A stretch of DNA of 10,347 nt from Rhodospirillales bacterium (GCA_015654825.1 JAATGE010000415.1:1-10347); one strand, 5' to 3'. Positions 1-6,202 are shown, counted from the stretch's first letter. The notes: generated by a model from the sequence alone, not told the origin. Program-made: numbers and translations.

Positions 1-20
1 GAAGGCGTGCTGCGCACGAC

Positions 21-213
21 GGGGCCAGTAGGCCCCAGGCCCCATTGGCGCTGCGCGGCTTCGCCTCGGCTTCTGGGCGGAGCCTGTAAATGTCATGGAT
101 TTTTCTGGCTCCGCGGTTTCCGCTAACAATTCTTTATTAATGGGATGTGGGGAGTTGTCCCCGTCGAGCGCAGCACGCCTTCGGCGTGACGGGTCCAGGG
201 CAGAGCCCTGGCC
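21..213. repeat. Structured intergenic repeat, copy 1
   Basis: This is a composite of short palindromic modules and fills most of the gene-free stretch 1-299. In order: GGGGCC-AGTA-GGCCCC plus a trailing GGCCCCATT (21-46); a hairpin GCGGAGCC/GGCTCCGC (77-84 with 107-114); a hairpin GGGGA/TCCCC (149-162); CACGCC/GGCGTG (174-188); and the terminal 23-mer at 191-213 containing CCAGGGC-AGA-GCCCTGG. The same modules occur in the same order at 6032-6202, so this is a dispersed element. An AT-rich patch (123-143) lies inside it. Such repeats are familiar between Acetobacteraceae genes, but I cannot assign a named family. No convincing protein is encoded here; reading frames through it are by-products of the repeat. 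Confidence 0.8.
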
Positions 214-286
214 GTCCTGCCTTCATTCCGAGCCCCACGCAAATTGGAACCCCCGCCCCTGCCGCTCGTTTATGGATGCGCAACAA

Positions 287-292
287 GGGAGG
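287..292 (+). promoter_or_regulatory. Strong ribosome binding site of the microprotein
   Basis: GGGAGG lies seven bases before ATG 300. It is the best Shine-Dalgarno match I noticed in the window and decides the start of the 25-residue protein against the in-frame ATG at 276. Confidence 0.75.
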
Positions 293-299
293 TTTTATC

Positions 300-377
300 A
301 TGGGCCGCGGAATTCTGCTTTGGCTGCTGGGTGTTCCCATACCGATCATCATTCTTCTTGCCCTCGTGTGGCACTGA
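300..377 (+). CDS. 25-residue hydrophobic membrane microprotein
   Basis: The predicted product is MGRGILLWLLGVPIPIIIL followed by LALVWH: one hydrophobic segment from about residue 5 to 23 with a central PIP kink, a basic residue near the N-terminus and a final His. The start is set by a strong Shine-Dalgarno GGGAGG at 287-292, seven bases before ATG 300. An in-frame ATG at 276 overlaps this ribosome site and is not favoured. The TGA at 375-377 is followed after one base by the ATG of the next membrane protein, so the two are probably translated together. Short proteins of this pattern are, from memory, common as hypotheticals in alphaproteobacteria. It is likely an inner-membrane microprotein, perhaps a partner of the downstream protein; its function is unknown. 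Confidence 0.72.
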   Translation: MGRGILLWLLGVPIPIIILLALVWH

Positions 378-378
378 C

Positions 379-1263
379 ATGAACACGACTTCTTTCACAA
401 CCGTCGACAGGCCGTTCGACGCCGCGGAGCTTGCTGAGGAAAGGTCTGCCTCGGCGGTGAGTTGGGCCGCCATCTTTTCCGGGGCGGTGACGGCGATCGC
501 GATCAGCCTGGCACTCGTTTCGCTGGGCGGCGGTCTGGGACTGGCTTCAATTTCGCCCTGGGCGAACGAGGGCGCGACAGCGAAAACCTTTGCCATTACC
601 ACGGGAATTGGTTTGATCGTGGTGCAATGGCTGGCTTCGGCAACGGGCGGCTACATGGCCGGGCGGCTTCGCACGAAGTGGGTGGGCGTGCATGCTCACG
701 AGGTGTTCTTTCGCGATACCGCGCATGGATTTCTTGCCTGGGCACTGGCGACCCTCGTCGGCAGCGTGTTTCTGGCGTCGGCCGCGTCGTCCGTACTGGG
801 CGGAGGCATCGAGGCCGCCTCCTCCGTCGCATCCGGCGTGGCGCAGGGTGCCGCACAGGGAGCGCCATCGACTGCCGGTGTCGGGGTTTCAGGCTATGAC
901 GTGGACAGCCTGTTTCGTTCCGATCGCGTGGACCAGGCAGCCAACACACAGGCCGTGGATGCGCAGGCTGCCCGCATCCTCGCTACCGGCATTACCAACG
1001 GCGATGTCTCGGCCGCGGACCGGACCTATCTTGCGCAGCTTGTGGCGGCGCGGACGGGTCTGGCGCAAGGCGACGCACAGAAGCGGGTCGACGATCTGGT
1101 GGCCCGTGAGCGGTCCGCGGTGGCGCAGGCGAAGCAGGCGGCCGATGCGGCGCGCAAGGCCGGTGCTGAGCTTGGGATCTTTACGGCGCTTTCTATGCTG
1201 ATCGGGGCGTTCATCGCCAGCGCTGCCGCCGCCTATGGCGGCAGCCTGCGCGACCAGCCGTAA
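379..1263 (+). CDS. PhnA-like four-helix membrane protein
   Basis: The product has 294 residues. A short acidic N-terminus precedes predicted membrane segments at about residues 29-56, 71-94, 115-140 and 265-286. Between the third and fourth lies a long Ala/Gln/Gly-rich stretch (about 145-262) rich in charged residues and likely helical. Sequence blocks such as SWAAIFSGAV, GGYMAGRLRTKWVGVH and FFRDTAHGFLAW match, from memory, proteins often annotated 'PhnA-like' or hypothetical in Acetobacteraceae and Methylobacterium. The name does not imply a role in phosphonate metabolism. ATG 379 follows the microprotein stop by one base, and the hydrophobic core begins soon after; upstream in-frame extension would run through the microprotein gene. 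It is probably an inner-membrane protein of unknown function, co-translated with the microprotein. Confidence 0.85.
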   Translation: MNTTSFTTVDRPFDAAELAEERSASAVSWAAIFSGAVTAIAISLALVSLGGGLGLASISPWANEGATAKTFAITTGIGLIVVQWLASATGGYMAGRLRTKWVGVHAHEVFFRDTAHGFLAWALATLVGSVFLASAASSVLGGGIEAASSVASGVAQGAAQGAPSTAGVGVSGYDVDSLFRSDRVDQAANTQAVDAQAARILATGITNGDVSAADRTYLAQLVAARTGLAQGDAQKRVDDLVARERSAVAQAKQAADAARKAGAELGIFTALSMLIGAFIASAAAAYGGSLRDQP

Positions 1264-1267
1264 ACCC

Positions 1268-1286
1268 GGCGCCTCGGGCAGGCGCC
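1268..1286 (+). terminator. Hairpin after the PhnA-like gene
   Basis: GGCGCCT (1268-1274) and AGGCGCC (1280-1286) form a perfect 7-bp stem with a 5-base loop, starting five bases after the TAA stop. There is no T-run, so a terminator or 3' stabilising hairpin is likely but not certain. The rest of the gap to the catalase (1287-1400) holds no promoter I can defend. Confidence 0.5.
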
Positions 1287-1400
1287 TCACCCAAAAGACA
1301 ATTTGCGTATTGGCCGACGGCGCCGCTGGGAAGAGCACCCAAGCGACGCCTGCCGGATTGCGCAGTTCGGCGTTCATAGTCAACCAAGAGGGTAACCATC

Positions 1401-2165
1401 ATGTTATTACATCGCAAGGAACTTATTCAGCCGGTCAAGGTGGGCAAGCCGGACGCGAGGTTCGGCACGTTCCTGCTGGAACAGTTCGGCGGCGCGACCG
1501 GCGAACTGACGGCGGCGCTGCAGTACTGGGTGCAATCGTTTCACGTCGAAAACGCCGGCATCCGCGACATGCTGCAGGATATCGCGATCGAGGAGTTCAG
1601 CCATCTCGAAATGGTCGGCAAGCTCATCGCGCAGCACACAAGCAAGATCGATCAGACTTCGGTCTATGACGCGCCGTTGTTCAAGCTGAAAGGCGGCGGC
1701 CCACACTTCCTGGACAGCCAGGGCAGCTGCTGGACCGCGGCCTATATCAACGAAGGCGGTAATGTGGTGCGCGATCTGCGCGCCAACATCGCGGCCGAGG
1801 CGGGCGCCAGGCAAACCTATGAAGCGCTGATCAATGCGTGCGAGGACGAGGGCACCAAGCGTACGCTGGTGCATTTGCTGACGCGCGAAATCACCCATGC
1901 CAACATGTTCATGAAGGCGCTGGATTCGATGGGCAAGCTGGACGATCCGATGTTCGGCAACATCGAGCCTGACGATACCGTGAAGCTGGTGTTCAATCTT
2001 TCGCAGGGCGAGGACGTGCGGGGTCCGTGGAACGAGGCGCCCGATTTCGACTACATCGAGAATCCGGAGCCCGCCGGCGGCGTGCCGCCTGCGCCGATCA
2101 ATCCGGATGACGAGCGCCCGGTGAAGGCGAGGGGCAAGGGCAAAACGCAGGGCCGGGCGCCTTAA
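1401..2165 (+). CDS. Manganese catalase (non-haem, dimanganese)
   Basis: The 254-residue product belongs to the ferritin-like dimanganese catalases, which convert hydrogen peroxide to water and oxygen in the cytoplasm. The ligand set is visible: E35 in GELTAAL, E65 and H68 in EEFSHLE, E133 in AAEAGARQ and H166 in REITHANMF. Their spacing follows the Lactobacillus plantarum enzyme (E35, E66, H69, E148, H181), including the 33-residue gap between the last two. The loop between the two ligand pairs is about 14 residues shorter than in that enzyme. The C-terminus ends in a Lys/Arg/Gly-rich tail (about 240-254) that is probably disordered. ATG 1401 is chosen because GAGGG (1388-1392) precedes it by eight bases and MLLHRKELIQPV is a typical family start. 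A stress role is supported by the KGG stress protein and Nramp-type transporter nearby. Confidence 0.95.
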   Translation: MLLHRKELIQPVKVGKPDARFGTFLLEQFGGATGELTAALQYWVQSFHVENAGIRDMLQDIAIEEFSHLEMVGKLIAQHTSKIDQTSVYDAPLFKLKGGGPHFLDSQGSCWTAAYINEGGNVVRDLRANIAAEAGARQTYEALINACEDEGTKRTLVHLLTREITHANMFMKALDSMGKLDDPMFGNIEPDDTVKLVFNLSQGEDVRGPWNEAPDFDYIENPEPAGGVPPAPINPDDERPVKARGKGKTQGRAP

Positions 2166-2182
2166 GGCTACCCACATCAGCT

Positions 2183-2240
2183 GGCGGGGGTCCAGGAGCG
2201 TACCCGGACGCCCGCCGGTTCCGCGTTCGGCCGAGTTTTT
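2183..2240 (+). terminator. Terminator region after manganese catalase
   Basis: An 11-bp stem with one mismatch pairs 2183-2193 with 2206-2216 (GGCGGGGGTCC with GGACGCCCGCC). It is followed by the palindrome TCGGCCGA (2227-2234) and a T-run at 2236-2240. The short palindrome plus T-run resembles an intrinsic terminator for the catalase transcript; the larger hairpin upstream could add to it. Confidence 0.6.
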
Positions 2241-2447
2241 GTACCTATATCAGAACGGTCTACTGTCCTCGAAATTGTTCGAATTTGACGACGATTTCGC
2301 GCTCAAATTCATCGTGTTCGAGAAACATGAGATAATATCACGTCTTTGTGCATCCCGCCGGTGAAACAGGGGTTCGTGGCCGGCGTTCCTTTAGGTGCGG
2401 GCGGGACAAAACCCCCGTCCGCGTCGAAACTACAAGGGATGGTAAAG
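2225..2447 (+). promoter_or_regulatory. AT-rich upstream region of the KGG stress gene
   Basis: The stretch at about 2236-2345 is clearly richer in A and T than the surrounding GC-rich DNA. It holds an inverted repeat AAATT-GTTCG-AATTT (2272-2286) and a -10-like GATAAT (2331-2336). The best -35 at 17-base spacing is the poor match TTCATC (2308-2313). Initiation near 2343 would leave a leader of about 100 bases. No clean GGAAC...GTT general-stress (EcfG) promoter is visible. The region probably contains the promoter; the exact sites are uncertain. Confidence 0.4.
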
Positions 2448-2735
2448 ATGACCCAGCAACACGGAAATACCGGGAATTTTTCGCAGGACCGCGAGTGGGC
2501 GGCCGACGCCGGACGCAAGGGTGGCGAACAGCGTACCGGAGGCGGCGGGGCCGCGAACAACCCGGGCAATTTCGCCAACGACCGCGAAAAGGCTTCGCAG
2601 GCGGGCTCGGTTGGCGGCCAGCATAGCCATGGTTCGAGCGGCGGATCGGGCGGTCAGTCGTCGGGCGGTTCGGGGAACTTCGCGAACGACGGCGAGAAGG
2701 CCTCGGAAGCCGGACGCAAAGGCGGCCGGCATTAG
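2448..2735 (+). CDS. KGG-repeat general stress protein (YciG-like)
   Basis: This is a 95-residue, glycine-rich, hydrophilic protein with three copies of the acidophilic/stress repeat found in Escherichia coli YciG: GNFSQDREWAADAGRKGG (9-26), GNFANDREKASQAGSVGG (40-57) and GNFANDGEKASEAGRKGG (76-93). The linkers are Gly/Ser/His-rich. The second copy has SVGG where RKGG is usual, and the third has DG where DR is usual, so the repeats have diverged. The protein is probably disordered and cytoplasmic; the family is linked to general stress but has no known biochemical activity. ATG 2448 is preferred over the in-frame ATG 2439 because AAGGG (2434-2438) abuts 2439 but lies nine bases before 2448. 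Further upstream starts would translate non-repeat sequence of different composition. Confidence 0.88.
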   Translation: MTQQHGNTGNFSQDREWAADAGRKGGEQRTGGGGAANNPGNFANDREKASQAGSVGGQHSHGSSGGSGGQSSGGSGNFANDGEKASEAGRKGGRH

Positions 2736-2767
2736 GCGCTGACGCCCCCTTGTCGCATTGCGGCGCA

Positions 2768-2795
2768 GCACCCGGCTGCAAACTCCGCCGGGTGC
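2768..2795. terminator. Shared hairpin between convergent genes
   Basis: GCACCCGGC (2768-2776) pairs perfectly with GCCGGGTGC (2787-2795), a 9-bp stem with a 10-base loop. It sits between the ends of the KGG gene (+, 2735) and the transporter gene (-, 2817), where a bidirectional terminator is expected. No strong T-run follows on either strand. Confidence 0.55.
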
Positions 2796-2816
2796 GAGGC
2801 CACAGCATTGCCGTTC

Positions 2817-4115
2817 TCAATCGCCCCAGGTCGCGAACATGCCGATCGCCGCGACGGCCATGACGAGGGTTGCCAGCCAGCCCAGGGCCCGCAGCCACGG
2901 TGCCAGCGTGAACTGGCCCATGACCGAACCTCGCGACCCCATCAGCATGATCATGACCATGATTGGAACCGCCGCGACACCGTTGATGACCGCGCTCCAG
3001 AACAGCGCCTTGATCGGATCGAGCGGGGTGAAATTCATCACCGCGCCGATCAGGGTGGCGACAGCGATCGCGCCATAAAAGGCGCGGGCGCGGCCGGGGC
3101 GCTGCGCCAGGCCGACGCGCCACTGCAACGCCTCGCCTACCGCGTAAGCCGCGCTACCGGCCAGCACCGGCAGTGCCAGCAGGCCGGTGCCGATGATGCC
3201 GAGGGCGAAGATCGTGAAGGCAAAACGACCGGCGATGGGGCGCAGAGCCTCGGCGGCCTGCGCGGAAGTCTGGATGTCGGTGACACCGTGCGCATGCAGG
3301 GTCGCCGCCGTTGTCAGCATAATGAACAGAGCGACGATGTTGGACACCGCCATGCCGACGATCGTATCGAGCTCAATGCGGCGGAGCTGCTGCGGCGCCT
3401 GGGCGGGCGCGTCGAGCAATGGCCTGGCCGTCGCGTCCTCCTGCTCGTCCTCGACTTCTTCCTCGGCCTGCCAGAAGAACAGATATGGGCTGATCGTGGT
3501 GCCGAACACGGCGACGACGACTGTGAGATAAGAGCCGGAGAAATGGATGTGCGGCACAATCATGTCGCGCGCGACGGTGAGCCAGGGCACGCCGACCGCG
3601 AAGACGGTCGCCACATATGCGAGAAGCGAGAGCGTCAGCCACCGCAGCACGGAGGCGTAGCGCGAGTAGCGCATGAATACCTCCAGCAGCACGGTGGAGA
3701 TGCCGAAGAAGGCGATGTAGCTCACCATCGGGCCCGGAACGAGCAAGCGCAGCGCGGCCGCCATCGCGCCGAGATCGGCGCCGATGTTGATGGTGTTGGC
3801 GACGACCAGCAGGGAGATCAGCGGGTAGACCAGCGCCCGCGAATAATGCCGGCGCATATTGCCGGCGAGGCCTCGGCCGGTGACGCGGCCGATTTCCGCG
3901 CTGATCAGCTGAATGGCGCACATCAGCGGGTAGGTCAGCAGCAATGTCCAGGCAAGGCCGTAGCCGAATTGCGCGCCGGCCTGGGAGTACGTTGCAATAC
4001 CGCTGGGATCGTCGTCGGAGGCGCCGGTGATCAGACCGGGGCCGAGGATGTCGCGCAGTCTTGGCCATTCCGGCTGTTTAACGTCCGCGTGGGACGGCGA
4101 GATGGGCGCCTCCAT
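2817..4115 (-). CDS. Nramp-superfamily divalent metal transporter
   Basis: The 432-residue polytopic inner-membrane protein has about eleven hydrophobic segments and the helix-1 signature GPGLITGASDDDPSGIATYSQ (about 25-45). In classical Nramp proteins helix 1 carries DPGN and helix 6 carries MPH, which bind Mn2+ or Fe2+. Here D36 is kept, but DPSG (36-39) stands in for DPGN, and ISP (208-210, in TTISPYLFFWQAEEEVEDE) stands in for MPH. These features mark a divergent branch usually annotated as divalent metal cation transporter. The substrate may be manganese, which would suit the nearby catalase, or another ion such as Mg2+. ATG 4115 is preferred over TTG 4121: GGAG lies nine bases before the ATG but only three before the TTG. 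The loop after helix 6 (about 217-240) is strongly acidic. Confidence 0.88.
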   Translation of the reverse strand: MEAPISPSHADVKQPEWPRLRDILGPGLITGASDDDPSGIATYSQAGAQFGYGLAWTLLLTYPLMCAIQLISAEIGRVTGRGLAGNMRRHYSRALVYPLISLLVVANTINIGADLGAMAAALRLLVPGPMVSYIAFFGISTVLLEVFMRYSRYASVLRWLTLSLLAYVATVFAVGVPWLTVARDMIVPHIHFSGSYLTVVVAVFGTTISPYLFFWQAEEEVEDEQEDATARPLLDAPAQAPQQLRRIELDTIVGMAVSNIVALFIMLTTAATLHAHGVTDIQTSAQAAEALRPIAGRFAFTIFALGIIGTGLLALPVLAGSAAYAVGEALQWRVGLAQRPGRARAFYGAIAVATLIGAVMNFTPLDPIKALFWSAVINGVAAVPIMVMIMLMGSRGSVMGQFTLAPWLRALGWLATLVMAVAAIGMFATWGD

Positions 4116-4230
4116 AATCAATTTCTCCGTTCTTGGGCGCGCGGATCGCTGCCAGAGGGTTGCATACTATTTTGGTCCGGTGCGAACGCGGACGAGCCGA
4201 ACGATCGGACGTGCTGTGTAACAGCGGAAA
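4116..4230 (-). other. Spacer before the transporter gene
   Basis: A gap of 115 bases separates the phosphoesterase stop from the transporter start. It carries the ribosome site GGAG about nine bases upstream of ATG 4115 and a short TA-containing patch (AAAATAGTATG on the minus strand, about 4164-4174). The patch could belong to a -10 region, but I see no matching -35. No yybP-ykoY manganese riboswitch or Fur/MntR operator is recognisable. The transporter may have its own promoter or be read through from the lipid kinase operon. Confidence 0.35.
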
Positions 4231-5022
4231 TTACGGGCTAGCGAGAATAACGTCCTGCCGCCGACCGACGACCCAGGACGCGCCGTTCCAGACGTGACCT
4301 ATAATGGACGTATGGCCATCGGGTTGGACTGTCAAACGGTTGTAGGCATTGGCCTCGCCGCGCAGGCGGGTGGAGGTGGCCGAGCCGCCTTGCAGGATCA
4401 GCGGCGACGGCGCAGCCGCGGCCGCCGCGCGACTGTAACTCCGGTGCAGATGACCGGCCCGCACGAGCGCCACGCCATGGCTGGCGCAAGCGGCCAGCGC
4501 GCGGTTTGCGCCAAACGCAATCTGTTTCATCGGGGCGTCATCGGGCGCCAGCAGCGGGTGGTGCGCGACCACAATGCGGATCAGCTTTGCGGGGAATTCG
4601 TCGAGCCGGCCGATCAGCGTGGCGAGGCGGGATTTCGTAACGCGACCGCGCGACCAGTCCGGATGCCAGCCCGCCCGCCGCGCCGTGTTGAGCCCCTGCA
4701 CCGCGACACTCTCATCCTGCCATGCCGGTTCCGTTTCCGGCGAAATCTCCTCGCGCCAACGCCGGTACGGGTCGAAGAAGCGTTCATCGAGGCGGTACGG
4801 CGTGATGTCGTGGTTGCCGGGAACGGCGAGCGTGGGCACGCCGCATTGCTGCATGAAATTCCTGGCAGCGCGGAACTCCGCTCGGCGGGCCGCCTGGGTC
4901 AGGTCACCGCTAATAACGACCAGGTCCGGTGGGTCGTCGTTCAGGGCGCGGAGTAGTGCCGCGACAATGACGGGATCGGTGGCGCCGAAATGCAGATCGG
5001 TGAGATGGACAAGGGTTGTCAT
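4231..5022 (-). CDS. Calcineurin-like metallophosphoesterase
   Basis: The 263-residue soluble enzyme carries the full two-metal phosphoesterase motif series: D9-L-H11 in LTDLHFG, G39-D40 in ISGDLTQ, G69-N70-H71-D72 in PGNHDITP, H154-H155 in VVAHHPLL and G190-H191-L192-H193 in AGHLHRSY. This places it near class III cyclic-nucleotide or related phosphodiesterases (CpdA-like), but the substrate cannot be read from sequence. It has no signal peptide, so it acts in the cytoplasm. ATG 5022 overlaps the lipid kinase stop in an ATGA tetranucleotide, so the two are translationally coupled. An in-frame extension upstream would overlap the kinase gene and is rejected. The pairing suggests it acts on a lipid phosphate or other phosphorylated product connected with the kinase; that is inference. 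Confidence 0.92.
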   Translation of the reverse strand: MTTLVHLTDLHFGATDPVIVAALLRALNDDPPDLVVISGDLTQAARRAEFRAARNFMQQCGVPTLAVPGNHDITPYRLDERFFDPYRRWREEISPETEPAWQDESVAVQGLNTARRAGWHPDWSRGRVTKSRLATLIGRLDEFPAKLIRIVVAHHPLLAPDDAPMKQIAFGANRALAACASHGVALVRAGHLHRSYSRAAAAAAPSPLILQGGSATSTRLRGEANAYNRLTVQPDGHTSIIGHVWNGASWVVGRRQDVILASP

Positions 5023-5936
5023 ATTGCTGGAGCAATGACGCGCAAGGCGCGCGGCATGATGCGGGCCTGCAACGGCGTGTGCAACAGGCGTTCTTCCCCG
5101 TCGATCAGAACGCGAAGAGCGGCGGTAGAGGTTTCGATCCGCACAGTGGGTCCTCGCAGCACTGTGACTGAAGGGTCGCTCGCGATGCGACCGCGCAGGG
5201 TGTTGAACAGCAGGCGTAGCAGGTCCATGGCCGATCGATGGCGCACGGCATAGACGCATAGCATGCCGCCGTCGAGGCGGTCGCGGGCGAAGATCTGGCC
5301 GGTTTCGTCGTTCAGCGCGTTGACCGTAATGGTCAGCGACGGGGTTCGCAGGATTTGCGTCTTGCCGGCCACCGTCACCCGCAAGGTCAGCGCGCGGTGG
5401 CGCCGCACCGCGCGCAGAAATGCGCGGGCGAAATATAACCATCCGGCGAGGCCGTTGCCGCGCCTGCGCGCTTCCTCGCGGTGGTGGCCGAGCTGGGCGG
5501 GGGTGCCCAACATGGCGGCGCACAGGAACACCTCGCCATTCAGTTCGGCGGCATCGATGTCGCGCGGGGCGCCGTCGCGCAGGATGGCGATCGCCGCTGG
5601 CGCGTCACCGGCGGGGATGCGGAGATCGCGCGCCAGAAGATTCATCGTGCCGGCAGGCACTATTCGCAACTCGGTGCCGCTGCCGGCCAGGATCTTTGCG
5701 GCACAGGCGATGGTGCCGTCGCCCCCCGCAACGACAATGTGATCGGCGCCGCAGGCACGGGCCTGCGCCAGGCGATCCGGCAACGCGCCTTCCGCAATGG
5801 GAACGATGTCGAAGCCGGCCCGCTGCAGGGCGTCGTGCCAGGTGGGGGCCTGGGCGTCTCGCCCCAGCAGACCGCCAGCCTTGGTGTTCGCAACCAGCGC
5901 GATCGAGCGGCGCCTTGTGGGATCGGCGGTGGTCAT
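5019..5936 (-). CDS. Diacylglycerol/lipid kinase family protein (YegS/BmrU-like)
   Basis: The 305-residue protein has the DAGK catalytic fold of the YegS/DgkB type. Visible motifs are the N-terminal VANTKAGG (15-22), the nucleotide-binding GGDGT (71-75), PAGTMNLLARDL (94-105) and the C-terminal LIDGEE (277-282), which fits the conserved DGE of the second domain. The family phosphorylates diacylglycerol or related lipids with ATP at the inner face of the membrane. No membrane helix is seen. ATG 5936 is chosen because VANTKAGG begins 14 residues later, as usual; AAGGA lies about ten bases upstream. A longer frame reaches 6056 but would read into the repeat block. It heads a pair with the overlapping phosphoesterase. 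A TATAAG (5979-5974, minus strand) may be a -10 element, with no clear -35. Confidence 0.92.
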   Translation of the reverse strand: MTTADPTRRRSIALVANTKAGGLLGRDAQAPTWHDALQRAGFDIVPIAEGALPDRLAQARACGADHIVVAGGDGTIACAAKILAGSGTELRIVPAGTMNLLARDLRIPAGDAPAAIAILRDGAPRDIDAAELNGEVFLCAAMLGTPAQLGHHREEARRRGNGLAGWLYFARAFLRAVRRHRALTLRVTVAGKTQILRTPSLTITVNALNDETGQIFARDRLDGGMLCVYAVRHRSAMDLLRLLFNTLRGRIASDPSVTVLRGPTVRIETSTAALRVLIDGEERLLHTPLQARIMPRALRVIAPAI

Positions 5937-6005
5937 TCGCGGTGATGTCCTTAGGGGCAAGGCGGGGGCTGTCCTTATAGGCGCTACGATACGGGAGAAG
6001 TGGAA

Positions 6006-6202
6006 GGCCAGGGCTCTGCCCTGGACCCGCTGGGGCCAGTGGGCCCCAGACCCCATTCATTGGGGGAAACGGCGAAGCCTGAACGTTTTTATGGGCTTCG
6101 CCGGGGAGACGTTGCCGCGCAGCGCTATTGGGGGTTTGGGGTCTCAGGCCCCGTCGCGCGAGAGCACGCTGCGCGTGACGGGTCCAGGGCAGAGCCCTGG
6201 CC
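6006..6202. repeat. Structured intergenic repeat, copy 2, with 23-bp terminal inverted repeats
   Basis: The block starts with GGCCAGGGCTCTGCCCTGGA+CCC (6006-6028) and ends with its exact reverse complement (6180-6202). Inside it repeats the layout of 21-213: GGGGCC-AGTG-GGCCCC plus CCCCATT (6032-6057, two mismatches to 21-46); a hairpin GGCGAAGCC/GGCTTCGCC (6071-6079 with 6094-6102); a GGGG/CCCC module (6138-6152); and a CACGC/GCGTG hairpin (6165-6177). It lies between the lipid kinase operon and the glycoconjugate operon and overlaps the 3' end of the methyltransferase gene. It may terminate or stabilise the upstream transcript. No transposase is nearby. Confidence 0.85.

Noticed and set aside
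95..382. + strand frames through the first repeat block
   Set aside because: The encoded residues come mainly from repeat palindromes and lack ribosome sites; only the 25-residue frame at 300 has a strong one.
1407..2177. 256-codon - strand frame opposite the manganese catalase
   Set aside because: Arg/His/Leu-rich shadow of a gene with all catalase ligands.
4116..4230. Manganese riboswitch (yybP-ykoY) or MntR/Fur operator before the transporter
   Set aside because: Considered because of the metal-transport gene, but no characteristic loops or AT-rich palindromic operator could be found.
2808..4241. 477-codon + strand frame opposite the Nramp transporter
   Set aside because: Its product is hydrophilic and rich in Arg, Asp, His and Gln with no family resemblance. 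The opposite strand encodes a clear transporter with a ribosome site; this is a high-GC antisense shadow.
5023..5523. N-terminal extension of the phosphoesterase
   Set aside because: It lies in the lipid kinase gene; ATG 5022 directly precedes the LTDLHFG motif and forms ATGA with the kinase stop.
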